64,000 bases of DNA from Paenibacillus silagei (GCF_017874735.1 NZ_JAGGLV010000026.1:1-64000); one strand, 5' to 3'. Positions 26,558 to 36,087 are shown, counted from the first letter of the stretch. The notes: a model not told the origin generated them from the letters alone. Made by a program: numbers and translations.

Positions 26558-26977
26558 TCAGAATATGGCCGCGCCGATAACATAGGACAAGGATATGGAG
26601 AGCAGCATGGCTGTCAGTCCTACGGCCCGGTTATCTGCGGCAATCTCTTCATCAATTGAAAAGACCGGAGTAAAAAACTCGAACAGGAAGTAAGCCAGCA
26701 GCAGCAGCAAAAAGCCTACAACCGACCATTTCATCGTCTCATAGATGGATGCCCCCGCTTCAATGCTGAAGCGTAAGATGTTGCAGATTCCGAAGATTTT
26801 GCCTCCGGTTGCCATGGCTACGGCCACATTCCCCTTACGGATTTCTTCCCAGCAGTTGTATTTCGTCACCATTTCGAAGAAGGACAGGAATACGACCAGC
26901 CCCAATATGGCGACAGTGAAGTAGCCTAGCAGCGCCCCCAGCGGATGTTCCAGCAAAAGATCAATATTATCCTGCAC
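26558..26977 (-). CDS. DUF350 membrane protein (YshE-like)
   Basis: A 139-residue integral membrane protein with four predicted helices and the DUF350 core (YFTVAILGLVVFLSFFEMVTKYNCWEE region and the GNVAVAMATGGKIFG motif). It matches B. subtilis YshE, which also directly follows mutS2, so the order mutS2-DUF350 is conserved. Function is unknown. The gene starts 32 bases after the mutS2 stop. Confidence 0.88.
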   Translation of the reverse strand: MQDNIDLLLEHPLGALLGYFTVAILGLVVFLSFFEMVTKYNCWEEIRKGNVAVAMATGGKIFGICNILRFSIEAGASIYETMKWSVVGFLLLLLAYFLFEFFTPVFSIDEEIAADNRAVGLTAMLLSISLSYVIGAAIF

Positions 26978-27009
26978 ACTTTTCCCTCTTCCCTGCCGGA
27001 CTATGGGCG

Positions 27010-29376
27010 CTACTCCAGTTCAGCTACCGTCACACCCGCGCCGCCTTCATTGTAGTTCCCGAGCCGATAGCTTTTGACATGCTTGTGCTTGCGGAGGTAT
27101 TCCTGTATTCCTGTCCGCAGGACCCCCGTCCCCTTGCCGTGGATAATGGAGATTTGCCCCAGATTGCCCAGAAAAGCTTCGTCGATGAAGCGGTCGGTCT
27201 CCATTATGGCCTCCTCCAGGTTCGCACCGCGCAGATCAAGCTCATTACGGATATTCTCATCGCGTGTACGCTTGACCGTTGTGGCCCTGCGCAGAGCCGG
27301 CGGAGGAGCATCCGGGGCGGAGGCCAGGAATTCCAGATCACTCAGATTAACCTTCATCTTCATGATGCCGAACTGTACCACCGCTTCCTTGGTACCACTC
27401 AGCTCAACCACAAGGCCCTTCTGATTCACATTCGCTACCTTGACTTCATCCCCTGGCTGAATCTTACGCGGCGCCTTGACCGTGCTGCGCGGCACAGCCT
27501 TCTTGCGTGGTGCAGGCTCTGCTTCATCCAGCCGGCGGCGCGCTTCGATCAGCTTATGCTCCTTGACGGATGCGCCTTCCTCCAGCGCCAGGCGGCGGAG
27601 GTCACTGATTATCTCCTCGGCTTCCTTGCGCGCCTTGGCCAGAAGTTCGCTGGCATCCTTCTCTGCCTTCTCAAGGCGTTTGTCGCGTGAGCCCTCCAGC
27701 TTCTCCAGCTCCTGCTGCTGCCGCTTACGGAACTCCTCCGCTTCACGGCGAATCTCTTCTGCCCGTATGCGTTCGTTCTCTGCGGTTAGGCGGTTCTCCT
27801 CAAGGGATGCAATCATATGCTCAACACGCATATCTTCTTCCTTCACTTCACCGCGCGCATGCTCAAGGATTGCATTTGGCATCCCGAGGCGTTCAGCAAT
27901 AGCGAACGCATTGCTTCGTCCAGGTACACCGACCAGCAGCCTGTAAGTAGGACTCAGGCTCTGCACATCGAATTCCATGCTGGCATTAATAACGCCAGCC
28001 CGTTCATAAGCGTATGCCTTCAGTTCACTGTAATGTGTAGTGGCAACCATCCGGGATTCCGTCCGGTGGATATTCTCCAGAATCGCTATCGCGAGTGCGG
28101 AGCCTTCGGCCGGATCTGTTCCTGCACCGACCTCATCGAGCAGAATCAGACTCTTCGGTGTCATCCGCTTCAGAATGGATATAATATTCGTCATATGGCT
28201 AGAGAAGGTACTGAGGCTCTGCTCAATGCTCTGCTCATCGCCGATGTCGGCGTAGATCGCATCGAAGACACACAGCTGGCTGCCTTCCTCGGCCGGAATG
28301 AAGAGACCCGACATGGCCATCAGGCTGAGCAGGCCGATCGTCTTCAAGGTCACCGTCTTCCCGCCCGTATTGGGGCCGGTCACGATGATGGAGCGGTAAT
28401 CATTGCCCAGCTCCACATCCAGCGGCACAACCTGCTCGGACGGAATTAGCGGATGGCGGCCTTTGCGCAGGCGCAGGTATCCGCGGTCATTCATCCGCGG
28501 CTGGGTAGCCTTCAGGTCGCGTGCCAGACGTGCCTTGGCGAAGATGAAGTCCAGCTCGCCGAGAATGTCGATATCATAAGCCATCTCCTCGGCAATATCG
28601 CCGACCAGCGCAGTCAGCCGGTGCAGAATGATCTCAATCTCACGTTCTTCGCGCAGCCGAGTCTCCCGCAGCTTGTTGTTCATCGCTACAATGGATTCCG
28701 GCTCGATGAACAGCGTTGCCCCGGAGCCCGACTGATCGTGCACAATACCGCCGAAGTGGGCGCGGTACTCTGCCTTGACCGGAATGACGAACCGGTCACC
28801 ACGGATCGTCACGAGCTGATCCTGCAGCATCTTCGAGACCGAAGACGAGCGGATCATCGAATCCAGCTTCTCACGGATGCGCGTCTCTCCCCCGCGCAGC
28901 TCGCGGCGGAGGGAGGCAAGCTCCGTGCTCGCCGAATCCATTACATCGGCATTCTCGTCAATACACATGCGGATAGCATCCTCAACAGGCTTCTGCTCCG
29001 ACAGCAGATCACTCTGTGCGAAGAGGGTAGGAACGCTCTCATCGTCATGCATGGCATGGATGAACCGCTTCACCCGGCGTGCCCCGCCAATCGTGTTGCC
29101 TACCGCAAGCAGCTCTGCTGTGCCCAGCATTCCGCCAATTGATGCACGCTTCAGCGCAGGACGGATATCGGTTACGCCGCCGAATGAAGGAATTCCCTTC
29201 AACCGGTCAACATTTACCGCCTCATCCGTTGCCTGCAGGAGCTTCTTCACCCCTTCGAAATCACCGGAAGGCTTCAGGAGCTCGGCGGTCAGCCGTCCCA
29301 TCGGCGTCTGCGTATACTGCATCAATTTATTTAAAATCTTGCGATATTCAAGCGTATGCAAAATTTTGTCGTCCAA
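27010..29376 (-). CDS. mutS2: Endonuclease MutS2
   Basis: A 788-residue MutS2. The clamp/lever helices occupy about 1-300, the ATPase with Walker A GPNTGGKTVTLKT (about 335) and Walker B-type LLDEVGAGTDP follows, then a long coiled coil (about 515-640) and a C-terminal Smr nuclease domain with LDLRG and HGKGTG. Unlike MutS it lacks the mismatch-recognition N-terminal domain. In Bacillus it also acts on stalled or collided ribosomes. In B. subtilis it lies near zapA; here they are about 12 kb apart. Confidence 0.95.
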   Translation of the reverse strand: MDDKILHTLEYRKILNKLMQYTQTPMGRLTAELLKPSGDFEGVKKLLQATDEAVNVDRLKGIPSFGGVTDIRPALKRASIGGMLGTAELLAVGNTIGGARRVKRFIHAMHDDESVPTLFAQSDLLSEQKPVEDAIRMCIDENADVMDSASTELASLRRELRGGETRIREKLDSMIRSSSVSKMLQDQLVTIRGDRFVIPVKAEYRAHFGGIVHDQSGSGATLFIEPESIVAMNNKLRETRLREEREIEIILHRLTALVGDIAEEMAYDIDILGELDFIFAKARLARDLKATQPRMNDRGYLRLRKGRHPLIPSEQVVPLDVELGNDYRSIIVTGPNTGGKTVTLKTIGLLSLMAMSGLFIPAEEGSQLCVFDAIYADIGDEQSIEQSLSTFSSHMTNIISILKRMTPKSLILLDEVGAGTDPAEGSALAIAILENIHRTESRMVATTHYSELKAYAYERAGVINASMEFDVQSLSPTYRLLVGVPGRSNAFAIAERLGMPNAILEHARGEVKEEDMRVEHMIASLEENRLTAENERIRAEEIRREAEEFRKRQQQELEKLEGSRDKRLEKAEKDASELLAKARKEAEEIISDLRRLALEEGASVKEHKLIEARRRLDEAEPAPRKKAVPRSTVKAPRKIQPGDEVKVANVNQKGLVVELSGTKEAVVQFGIMKMKVNLSDLEFLASAPDAPPPALRRATTVKRTRDENIRNELDLRGANLEEAIMETDRFIDEAFLGNLGQISIIHGKGTGVLRTGIQEYLRKHKHVKSYRLGNYNEGGAGVTVAELE

Positions 29377-29528
29377 TTACTGTCACAGCTCCCTTCATAG
29401 ATGGAACCATTATACCTAATTTAGCCCATTTTCGCTATTTGGGTATGATTTCTGGGCATAGAAAACCGGCTTCGGGCTACAATAACAACGCACATATCCT
29501 TAAGCGAACGCCAAAGGAGGTTAGTTCA

Positions 29529-29876
29529 TTGAGATTCTTAGCTCATGTAGTACGGTTCGTGGTCGCTGCAATCGTGCTGATGGTGGTCGGCTGGATTGTT
29601 CCGCAGTTCACGGTCGGGGGATTCTGGAGCGCATTCATGCTTGCTCTGGTAATCGCTCTGCTCGGCTGGGTCGTTGAAGGCATTTTCGGCAAAAAAACCA
29701 CGCCCTTCGGCCGTGGTATCGTCGGCTTCCTGGTCAGCGCCCTGGTCATCTGGATTGCCCAGTTTGTCGTCAGCGGTGTCAGTGTCTCGGTGCTTGGTGC
29801 TCTGCTTGCCGCACTGGTCATCGGGATCATCGATCTGTTCCTGCCGGTATCCACTCCGTTTGAAGCAGGCAAATAA
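29529..29876 (+). CDS. Phage-holin-4 superfamily membrane protein (YvlD-like)
   Basis: A 115-residue protein with four membrane segments, of the family named after phage holins but widespread as housekeeping membrane proteins (B. subtilis YvlD). The start is TTG at 29529 with AAAGGAGG eight bases upstream; the longer in-frame extension overlaps mutS2 and has no such site. There is no lysin or phage gene nearby, so I do not treat it as a prophage holin. A terminator follows. Confidence 0.8.
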   Translation: MRFLAHVVRFVVAAIVLMVVGWIVPQFTVGGFWSAFMLALVIALLGWVVEGIFGKKTTPFGRGIVGFLVSALVIWIAQFVVSGVSVSVLGALLAALVIGIIDLFLPVSTPFEAGK

Positions 29877-29903
29877 CGGCGCAAGGCACATGCAGACAAT
29901 GAA

Positions 29904-29943
29904 ACCCCCAGCTCCCGGTCTATATCGGAATTTGGGGGTTTTC
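29904..29943. terminator. Bidirectional terminator
   Basis: AAACCCCCAG pairs with TTGGGGGTTT around a loop, followed by TTTTCTG on the + strand and preceded by A-rich sequence. It lies between convergent yvlD-like and diguanylate cyclase genes and overlaps the end of the latter. Confidence 0.8.
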
Positions 29944-31053
29944 TGTAAGTTTATGCACTTCACCGGAAGTGACCGCAGAGGTCACCACAGCATTTTTCCC
30001 TCCGCGCTTGGCCGAATACAGCGAATCGTCCGTCTTGCGGAACAGCAGCTCCTTGCCGTCTCCAAGCTGGTAGTGACACAGTCCGATGCTGACCGTAATG
30101 GGCTTGTTCCCGGCATACGGATGGCACATGGCAGCAATGCTGATACGCATTTGCTCGACAGCAGCGTAGGCTTCCTGAAAGCTTTTATCCGTAAAAATCA
30201 CTGCGAATTCTTCCCCGCCATACCTTGCCGCGAAGTCATTCAACCCGATCAGGCTGCCCATCTTGGCCGCCACCTCTTTCAGCACAAGATCGCCCACCCA
30301 GTGTCCGTATCTGTCATTGACCTGCTTGAAATTATCGATGTCCATTAACGCCAGCTGCAGCCTCAATCCGTTGTTCTCACACTGCTCCAGCAGTGAATCC
30401 AGATACTCATGGAACGTCTTGTGATTATACAGGCCAGTTAACGCATCCATCTTCAGCAGCTTGTCCGAAATCGCCCGCTCTACCATTAGCTCCTGCTCCG
30501 ACTTGGTGAGCTGCTCCAGATATTCGCGCGTCTCGCGGCCACGGAGGATCACCGCCTGCGCCGTCAGGGCAAAAACAACATACACACACTCCACCAGCAC
30601 GAACTCCAGCAGCGGCTTGCCAAGCAGCGGCCGTTCAAGCCCAAAGTATACCCCCGCGTAGAATACAATGCTAAATGCTCCAAGCGAGTACAGCAGCCGC
30701 TGGTCGAAATAGATGAGGGCCAGCATAAGGGGCATCATCAGCATCATCTGGGCACCGTCTACATAAGGCTCCAGCACAAAATACATCAAATAGGAAACCA
30801 CAAAGCTGCAGACTACAACCGCCTGCTTATGATAACGGAGCGAGCGCCGCAGCCAGACCTCGGCAGAAGCCATACTCAGGACAATCATCAGGTTGCAGAC
30901 TATGAACATATGCCCCTTACCGGGACTGAAGATCGTCTCCATCTCAGCCGAACGGGAGTACAGCATATACAGGAACTGGGCGAGCAGCAGACAGAGTACG
31001 ATGATCCAGTAGCCATACAATATTCTCCGGTGCCATCTCTCTGCACTTTGCAA
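29920..31053 (-). CDS. Membrane diguanylate cyclase
   Basis: A 377-residue protein with about six N-terminal membrane helices (to about residue 180), a short coiled coil, and a GGDEF domain with catalytic motif RYGGEEFAVIF and the DALTGLYNHKTF entry. It should make cyclic-di-GMP. An RxxD inhibitory site is not evident. The membrane part may sense an unknown signal. It is divergent from the cupredoxin gene. Confidence 0.88.
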   Translation of the reverse strand: MQSAERWHRRILYGYWIIVLCLLLAQFLYMLYSRSAEMETIFSPGKGHMFIVCNLMIVLSMASAEVWLRRSLRYHKQAVVVCSFVVSYLMYFVLEPYVDGAQMMLMMPLMLALIYFDQRLLYSLGAFSIVFYAGVYFGLERPLLGKPLLEFVLVECVYVVFALTAQAVILRGRETREYLEQLTKSEQELMVERAISDKLLKMDALTGLYNHKTFHEYLDSLLEQCENNGLRLQLALMDIDNFKQVNDRYGHWVGDLVLKEVAAKMGSLIGLNDFAARYGGEEFAVIFTDKSFQEAYAAVEQMRISIAAMCHPYAGNKPITVSIGLCHYQLGDGKELLFRKTDDSLYSAKRGGKNAVVTSAVTSGEVHKLTENPQIPI

Positions 31054-31293
31054 CGCGTAATCTATAATGATCTGACTCCCCTGCTTCTAGCCGAATAATA
31101 TGAAGCTTTAATTATATTAGGCTTAATTATAATTAATTTTAAACTCTTTTGCATCATTTTTTTGCAAAATTCGACAAAGTTTGCAGCGGTAGTGACGGCG
31201 GCGGTCGGAGTCTTTTTCATAGATTGATCAAGACAACTTGACCGATTTAGGCTATGCTAAGGACAACTGCCCAAGTAGATGAGGAGAATGCAT

Positions 31294-31680
31294 ATGATCA
31301 GGAAGTCGGCTATTCTTTGTTCTATTATATTTGTGCTTCTGCTAACGGCCTGCGGTGGGAACACGAGCAATTCTGACAGCGCAAACAACGCAGCTGCCGG
31401 GAGCAATCTGACGGCGGAGGAAGAACTCGTAATTACAGCCACCAATTATAGCTTTGACCAGCCGGAATACCATTTGAAGAAGGGCGTCCCTGTCAAAATC
31501 ATCTTCGAAAATGAGAGCGGCAATCACGGCATACTGATTCCGGAGATGAAGCTGCGGCTGGATGCCAAGAACGCCTCGCAGGTTGTCCTGCCCGAGGAAG
31601 CCGGAACCTTCGAAATGACCTGTGCCATCATGTGCGGCTCCGGCCACAGCGGAATGACTGCTAAGATTATTGTGGAGTAA
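31294..31680 (+). CDS. CuA-type cupredoxin lipoprotein
   Basis: A 128-residue lipoprotein (lipobox LLTAC, Cys20) with one cupredoxin domain. The copper ligand set of cytochrome oxidase subunit II CuA is present: H78 (NHG), C110, C114, H118 and M121, in CAIMCGSGHSGM. The usual Glu between the two Cys is Ile here. Start is the ATG at 31294, seven bases after GAGGAG. It stands alone, so it may be a free electron carrier or a copper donor, perhaps serving oxidase or nitrous-oxide reductase type systems. A 51-bp repeat array follows. Confidence 0.85.
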   Translation: MIRKSAILCSIIFVLLLTACGGNTSNSDSANNAAAGSNLTAEEELVITATNYSFDQPEYHLKKGVPVKIIFENESGNHGILIPEMKLRLDAKNASQVVLPEEAGTFEMTCAIMCGSGHSGMTAKIIVE

Positions 31681-31714
31681 AGGGGGGGATTAACAGAGGG
31701 AACCCCGCTTTTGG

Positions 31715-32090
31715 CGGAATCAGAGGGATCTATCCCTTTCATTTCCTTCATTTGCTCCGTTGGCCAACTTTCCCGGGATTCAGGAGCACTTGTGCTCTTC
31801 ATTTGCTCAGTTGGCCAATTTTCCCGGGATTCAGGGGCACTTGTGCTCTTCATTTGCTCCGTTGACCAACTTTCCCGGGATTCAGGGGCACTTGTGCTCT
31901 TCATTTGCTCCGTTGGCCAATTTTCCCGGGATTCAGGAGCACTTGTGCTCTTCATTTGCTCAGTTGGCCAACTTTCCCGGGATTCAGGGGCACTTGTGCT
32001 CTTCATTTGCTCCGTTGGCGCGCATCTGGATAAATCAGTGGGATTTATCCCTTTCATTTGCTCCGTCCGCCCACTTTTGGCCAACGCACC
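31715..32090 (+). repeat. 51-bp tandem repeat array, locus 2 (about 7 units)
   Basis: TTCAGG recurs at 31779, 31830, 31881, 31932 and 31983, exactly 51 bp apart. Diverged units with AGGGATCTATCCCT and GGGATTTATCCC cores flank them near 31725 and 32032. Core here is AGGAGCACTTGTGCTCTTC. It fills the space between the cupredoxin gene and the convergent xylH gene. The open frames through it come from the unit length being a multiple of three. Confidence 0.9.
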
Positions 32091-32156
32091 TTCGCACCGG
32101 CTCATTGTATTCGGTTTTTCACAGCCGCATAGTATAGTTTCCTACTACAACAAACA

Positions 32157-32186
32157 AACCGGCGGGGACATTTTCCCGGCCGGCTT
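32157..32186 (-). terminator. Terminator of the xylFGH unit
   Basis: On the minus strand GCCGGCCGGGA and TCCCCGCCGG form a stem followed by TTTGTTTGTTG. It lies about 20 bp after the xylH stop. Confidence 0.75.
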
Positions 32187-32203
32187 ATTCATGTTACTTG
32201 CTC

Positions 32204-33397
32204 TTACTTCACACCCTTGCTGCGGCCAGAAATGTCCAGCCAGACGGCGATGACCAGGATCGAGCCTTTGACCACATACTGCCAGAACGACTCCAGCCCC
32301 ATCAGCGACATGCCGTTATCGAGCGAGGTCATAACCAGCGCTCCGATCAGAGCGCCGATGACCGTTCCGGCTCCGCCCATCAGGGAGGTTCCGCCGATGA
32401 CGCAGGCGGCAATCGCGTCCATCTCGGCCATATTGCCTGCGGTAATGGTCGCCGAAGCCAGGCGGGAGGTCAGCACGATGGCGGCGATGGATCCGAGCAG
32501 GCCGCTGAGGATGAAGACCAGCATCGTCTTGCGTCTGATGTTAATGCCGGAGAGCCGCGCAGCCTCAATATTGCCGCCGATGGCGTAGATATGGCGGCCG
32601 AAGGTCGTCTTGGTGGACAGGAAGTAGAAGATGGCCGCCAGCACAATGACGAAGATGATCGGGAACGGAATCCCTTTGTAATTGTTCATCAAGGCCACAA
32701 AGATTACCACGAGCAGGGACAGTCCTGTTACCTTCGCGATATCCATGCCGAGCGGGGCGACGGTGAACCCGTATTTCTTGCGGGAGCGCCGCTTCGTGAA
32801 CGCGCTATACAGCAGCAGAGCCACTGCGAGCACGCCGAGAATGATTCCGAAGCCTGAGGCAAAATAGGCATTGCCGAGCAGCGCCAGCACCGGATCAGAT
32901 ACCGGAATGGTCATGGATTCGGTCACGCCCATCAGCACCCCGCGGAACACCATCATCCCGCCGAGGGTGACAATGAAGGCGGGGATCATTTTATAGGCGA
33001 CCAGCCAGCCTTGTACCAGACCCAGCACCGCACCTGCGGCAACCGTGCCCAGGATGACCACGATAGCGGGCAGCTCCAGCCAATTGCTCAGAATCGCCGC
33101 CATCCCGCCGGTCAAGCCGACGATGGAGCCGACGGACAGATCGATATGGCCCGCCACGATAACCAGCACCATGCCAATGGCGAGTATAGAGGTCACTGAC
33201 ATCTGCGTAAACAGATTGGACAGGTTCCGTGAGGTCAGGAAGGTCGGATTCAGCACGCCGAACAACACCCAGATCAGAATCAATGCGCCAATCATCGTAT
33301 AGGCGCGCATATCCATTTTGCCGAACAGGGTACGCAAGCGCGATCCTCCGGCGGCCGGAACCGCTTCAGGTTCCTTAAGCTCTTTTTGCAGCTGCAT
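32204..33397 (-). CDS. xylH: Xylose ABC transporter permease
   Basis: A 397-residue ABC sugar permease of the RbsC/XylH type with about ten membrane segments. The family EAA-like loop is at the GINIRRKTMLVFILSG region near residue 290. Small spacing to xylG (2 bp) places it last in xylF-xylG-xylH. Xylose is the best guess for substrate, from the whole cluster; XylH-type permeases can also serve other pentoses or galactose. Confidence 0.9.
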   Translation of the reverse strand: MQLQKELKEPEAVPAAGGSRLRTLFGKMDMRAYTMIGALILIWVLFGVLNPTFLTSRNLSNLFTQMSVTSILAIGMVLVIVAGHIDLSVGSIVGLTGGMAAILSNWLELPAIVVILGTVAAGAVLGLVQGWLVAYKMIPAFIVTLGGMMVFRGVLMGVTESMTIPVSDPVLALLGNAYFASGFGIILGVLAVALLLYSAFTKRRSRKKYGFTVAPLGMDIAKVTGLSLLVVIFVALMNNYKGIPFPIIFVIVLAAIFYFLSTKTTFGRHIYAIGGNIEAARLSGINIRRKTMLVFILSGLLGSIAAIVLTSRLASATITAGNMAEMDAIAACVIGGTSLMGGAGTVIGALIGALVMTSLDNGMSLMGLESFWQYVVKGSILVIAVWLDISGRSKGVK

Positions 33398-33399
33398 CT

Positions 33400-34911
33400 C
33401 TATCTGCCTCCTGTGGCGGCCAGCATAATATTCTCCTGCGTTGCCTCGCGCCAGTCATATTCCCGTACCAGTTGTCCTTCGCACATCACCAGAATCCGGT
33501 CGCTCATCCCCAGCACCTCGGGAAGCTCGGATGAGATCATTATAATAGCTACTCCCTGCTCCACCAGCTTGTTCATCAGGTTATAAATTTCGTACTTCGC
33601 CCCGACATCGATGCCCCGGGTGGGTTCGTCCATAATCAGAATCTTGGGGTCACTCATCAGCCATTTGCCGATAACTACCTTCTGCTGGTTCCCCCCGGAC
33701 AGTGTGCCTACCAGCGTCTCCAGCGAAGCTGTCTTCGTCTTCAGATCCTTCACGTACTGCTCAGACCACTTGATCTCCTCATTCTCATTGATCACTCCAA
33801 GCCTTGAGACCTTACCGAGTGTGGCCAGCGTCGTATTGCGCTTGACATCCATCCCCATGACCAGCCCCTGGCGCTTGCGGTCTTCCGTGACCAGGGCAAT
33901 CCCGGCCTTGATCGCTTCGGCAATCGAACGGATCTTAACGGCCTTGCCTTCGATCAGAACCGTACCTTCGCTTCTTCCGCCATACGCACCGAACAGGCTG
34001 CTGACCAGCTCTGTCCGTCCGGCCCCCATCAGCCCGGCAATGCCCAGAATCTCGCCTTGACGAAGCGTAAATCCAATATCTCTAAGCACCTTCTGCTGAC
34101 GCTTCTCCGGGTGCCAGACATTATAATCTGCAACCTCAAGCACCTTGTCCCCGGGTGAATGCGGGACGCGCGGATAGCGCTCGGTCAACTCACGGCCGAC
34201 CATCAGCGATACCACCTGATCGTCGTTCGTCGCCTGGCGCTCCAGGGTTGCCACCGTCCGCCCGTCGCGCAGCACGGTAATCGAATCGGCCAGCGCGAAC
34301 ACCTCGGGCATTTTGTGGGAGATATAGACACAGGTAACCCCTTCGCGCCGCAGCTGGTTCAGAATGCCCATCAGGATGGACACCTCACTCTCGGTCAGCG
34401 CCGCTGTCGGTTCATCCAATATAAGAATCCGGGTATGCTTGGAGAGCGCCTTGGCGATCTCTACGAGCTGCTGCTGGCCGATGCCCAGATTGCCGATCTT
34501 CGTATCCGGCGACAGGTTCAGCCCTACCTTCTTCAGCCACAGCGAAGCCTGATGGTACAGCTCATTCCACTGGATCGCCCCGCGCTTCACCGGCTCTGCC
34601 CCCAGGAAAATATTCTCGCCGACCGTCATCTCCTTCACGAGCGCCAGCTCCTGATGGATAATCGCAATGCCGGCCTGCTCGGCATCGGTAATTTGGTGGA
34701 ATGCCTTCTTCTCCCCGCCGATGCGGATTTCGCCTTCATATGTCCCCGCAGGATACAGTCCGCTCAGCACCTTCATCAGAGTGGATTTGCCTGCGCCGTT
34801 CTCCCCGCACAAGGCGTGAATCTCTCCTTGCTTCACCTTGAAGTTCACATGGTCCAGCGCCTTCACGCCGGGGAAGCTCTTGCTGATCTCTACCATTTCA
34901 AGTACATCCAT
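33400..34911 (-). CDS. xylG: Xylose ABC transporter ATP-binding protein
   Basis: A 503-residue tandem ATPase of the sugar importer type (two ABC domains). The N-terminal Walker A is GENGAGKSTLMK (about 36-47) and the C-terminal half has signature LSGGNQQKVVIGKWL and Walker B ILIMDEPTRGID. It drives the XylH permease. It lies 87 bp after xylF; a 14-bp perfect inverted repeat in that gap may adjust expression. Confidence 0.92.
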   Translation of the reverse strand: MDVLEMVEISKSFPGVKALDHVNFKVKQGEIHALCGENGAGKSTLMKVLSGLYPAGTYEGEIRIGGEKKAFHQITDAEQAGIAIIHQELALVKEMTVGENIFLGAEPVKRGAIQWNELYHQASLWLKKVGLNLSPDTKIGNLGIGQQQLVEIAKALSKHTRILILDEPTAALTESEVSILMGILNQLRREGVTCVYISHKMPEVFALADSITVLRDGRTVATLERQATNDDQVVSLMVGRELTERYPRVPHSPGDKVLEVADYNVWHPEKRQQKVLRDIGFTLRQGEILGIAGLMGAGRTELVSSLFGAYGGRSEGTVLIEGKAVKIRSIAEAIKAGIALVTEDRKRQGLVMGMDVKRNTTLATLGKVSRLGVINENEEIKWSEQYVKDLKTKTASLETLVGTLSGGNQQKVVIGKWLMSDPKILIMDEPTRGIDVGAKYEIYNLMNKLVEQGVAIIMISSELPEVLGMSDRILVMCEGQLVREYDWREATQENIMLAATGGR

Positions 34912-34942
34912 GCCTGCCGTTCCTCCTTCCCGCCCTCAAGCA

Positions 34943-34984
34943 GCAAGCAGATGCGGGTTCGCCACTGGCGCCGCATCTGCTTGC
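34943..34984. other. Perfect inverted repeat between xylF and xylG
   Basis: GCAAGCAGATGCGG (34943-34956) and CCGCATCTGCTTGC (34971-34984) are exact complements with a 14-base loop. No T run follows, so it is more like an mRNA-stabilising hairpin for the binding-protein gene than a full terminator. Such hairpins let the binding protein be made in excess over the ATPase. Confidence 0.7.
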
Positions 34985-34998
34985 CGTACAGGCTGCCC

Positions 34999-36087
34999 TT
35001 ATTGTTTCGGCCACTGGTCCTTCGGAACGTTCTTATACACATCCTCCAGCTTGTGGAAGCCGTCCTTGATCAGCACATCCAGGTTATCCTTGTTGACGGC
35101 AAGCGGATCAAGCAGCACGGATGGAACATCAATTTTACCGTTGTTAACAGTCTTATCTGTCGAAATAGCCTCGCCCTTGGCAGCTGCCACCGCCATTTCC
35201 GCCGCCTTCGTGGCAATCGCGTTGATCGGCTTGTAGACCGTCATCAGCTGTGTGCCTTCCGCGATACGCTGTACAGCAGCGAGGTCAGCATCCTGGCCGG
35301 ATACCGGAATTTTGCCCGCCATGCCCTGCGCCGTAAGCGCCTGGATGGAGCCGCCTGCTGTCCCGTCATTCGCTGCTACAACGCCCTGTACATCGTTATT
35401 GTTCGCGGTCAGTGCATTCTCCATATTTTTCAGCGCTTCTTCCGGCTTCCAGTCCTTGGAGAACTGGTCGTAGACGATTTTGATATCGCCCTTCTCTTCC
35501 AGCGGCTTCAGAATATTCATCGCGCCTTCCTTGAACATGTGGGCATTGTTATCGGTATCTGCGCCGCCGATGTAGACGATATTGCCCTTAGGAGCCTTGT
35601 CGATAACCGCCTGAGCCTGGAATTCACCGACACGCACATTATCGAAGGAGATGTAATAATCCACCTCGGAATTGTTAATCAGCCGGTCATAAGCAATAAC
35701 CTTGATACCTTCCTTATGCGCCTTATCCACGATGGGAGCCGTTGCCTCCGCATTATGGGCAATGACCACGAGCACATCCACACCCTGGGAGATCAGTTGC
35801 TCCGCCTGGCTTAGCTGGGTAGCATCATCCCCGTTCGCGGCCAGCACCTTCACTTCACCGCCAAGCTCCTGTACTTTTGCTGTGAAAATATCCCGGTCCT
35901 TCTGCCAGCGCTCCTCCTTCAAGGTATCCATGGACATGCCGATGACAATTTTGTCCCCGTCCTTGGCCGCTCCAGCAGACTCCTTCTTCTCGTTGTCACC
36001 GCTTGAGACCACACCGCAGCCCGCCATTGATGCTGCCAGCACCATCGCCGCCAGCCCGAGGGAAATTGCTCTTCCGTATTTTCTCAC
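34999..36087 (-). CDS. xylF: Xylose-binding lipoprotein of ABC transporter
   Basis: A 362-residue lipoprotein (lipobox SMAGC, Cys24) of the periplasmic sugar-binding fold. Conserved ligand-contact features of XylF-type proteins are present (IGMSMDTLKEERWQKD, VIAHNAEATAP, AYDRLINNSEVDYYISFDN). It captures sugar outside the membrane for XylG/XylH. A promoter with extended -10 and a cre-like site overlap its start region. Confidence 0.92.
   Translation of the reverse strand: MRKYGRAISLGLAAMVLAASMAGCGVVSSGDNEKKESAGAAKDGDKIVIGMSMDTLKEERWQKDRDIFTAKVQELGGEVKVLAANGDDATQLSQAEQLISQGVDVLVVIAHNAEATAPIVDKAHKEGIKVIAYDRLINNSEVDYYISFDNVRVGEFQAQAVIDKAPKGNIVYIGGADTDNNAHMFKEGAMNILKPLEEKGDIKIVYDQFSKDWKPEEALKNMENALTANNNDVQGVVAANDGTAGGSIQALTAQGMAGKIPVSGQDADLAAVQRIAEGTQLMTVYKPINAIATKAAEMAVAAAKGEAISTDKTVNNGKIDVPSVLLDPLAVNKDNLDVLIKDGFHKLEDVYKNVPKDQWPKQ

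Noticed and set aside
29529-29876. Prophage holin
   Set aside because: No lysin, terminase or other phage gene is near; the family includes the common chromosomal YvlD protein.
32204-33397. Ribose permease RbsC
   Set aside because: Same family, but the upstream binding protein and the XylFII-type sensor favour xylose; substrate still unproven.
34159-35814. Long + strand frame opposite xylG/xylF
   Set aside because: Antisense to clear genes with strong family motifs; high G+C third positions open such frames. Similar frames oppose ptsI (60262-61764), the fumarate-reductase-like gene (20102-21376) and the yesM-type gene (38218-39396).
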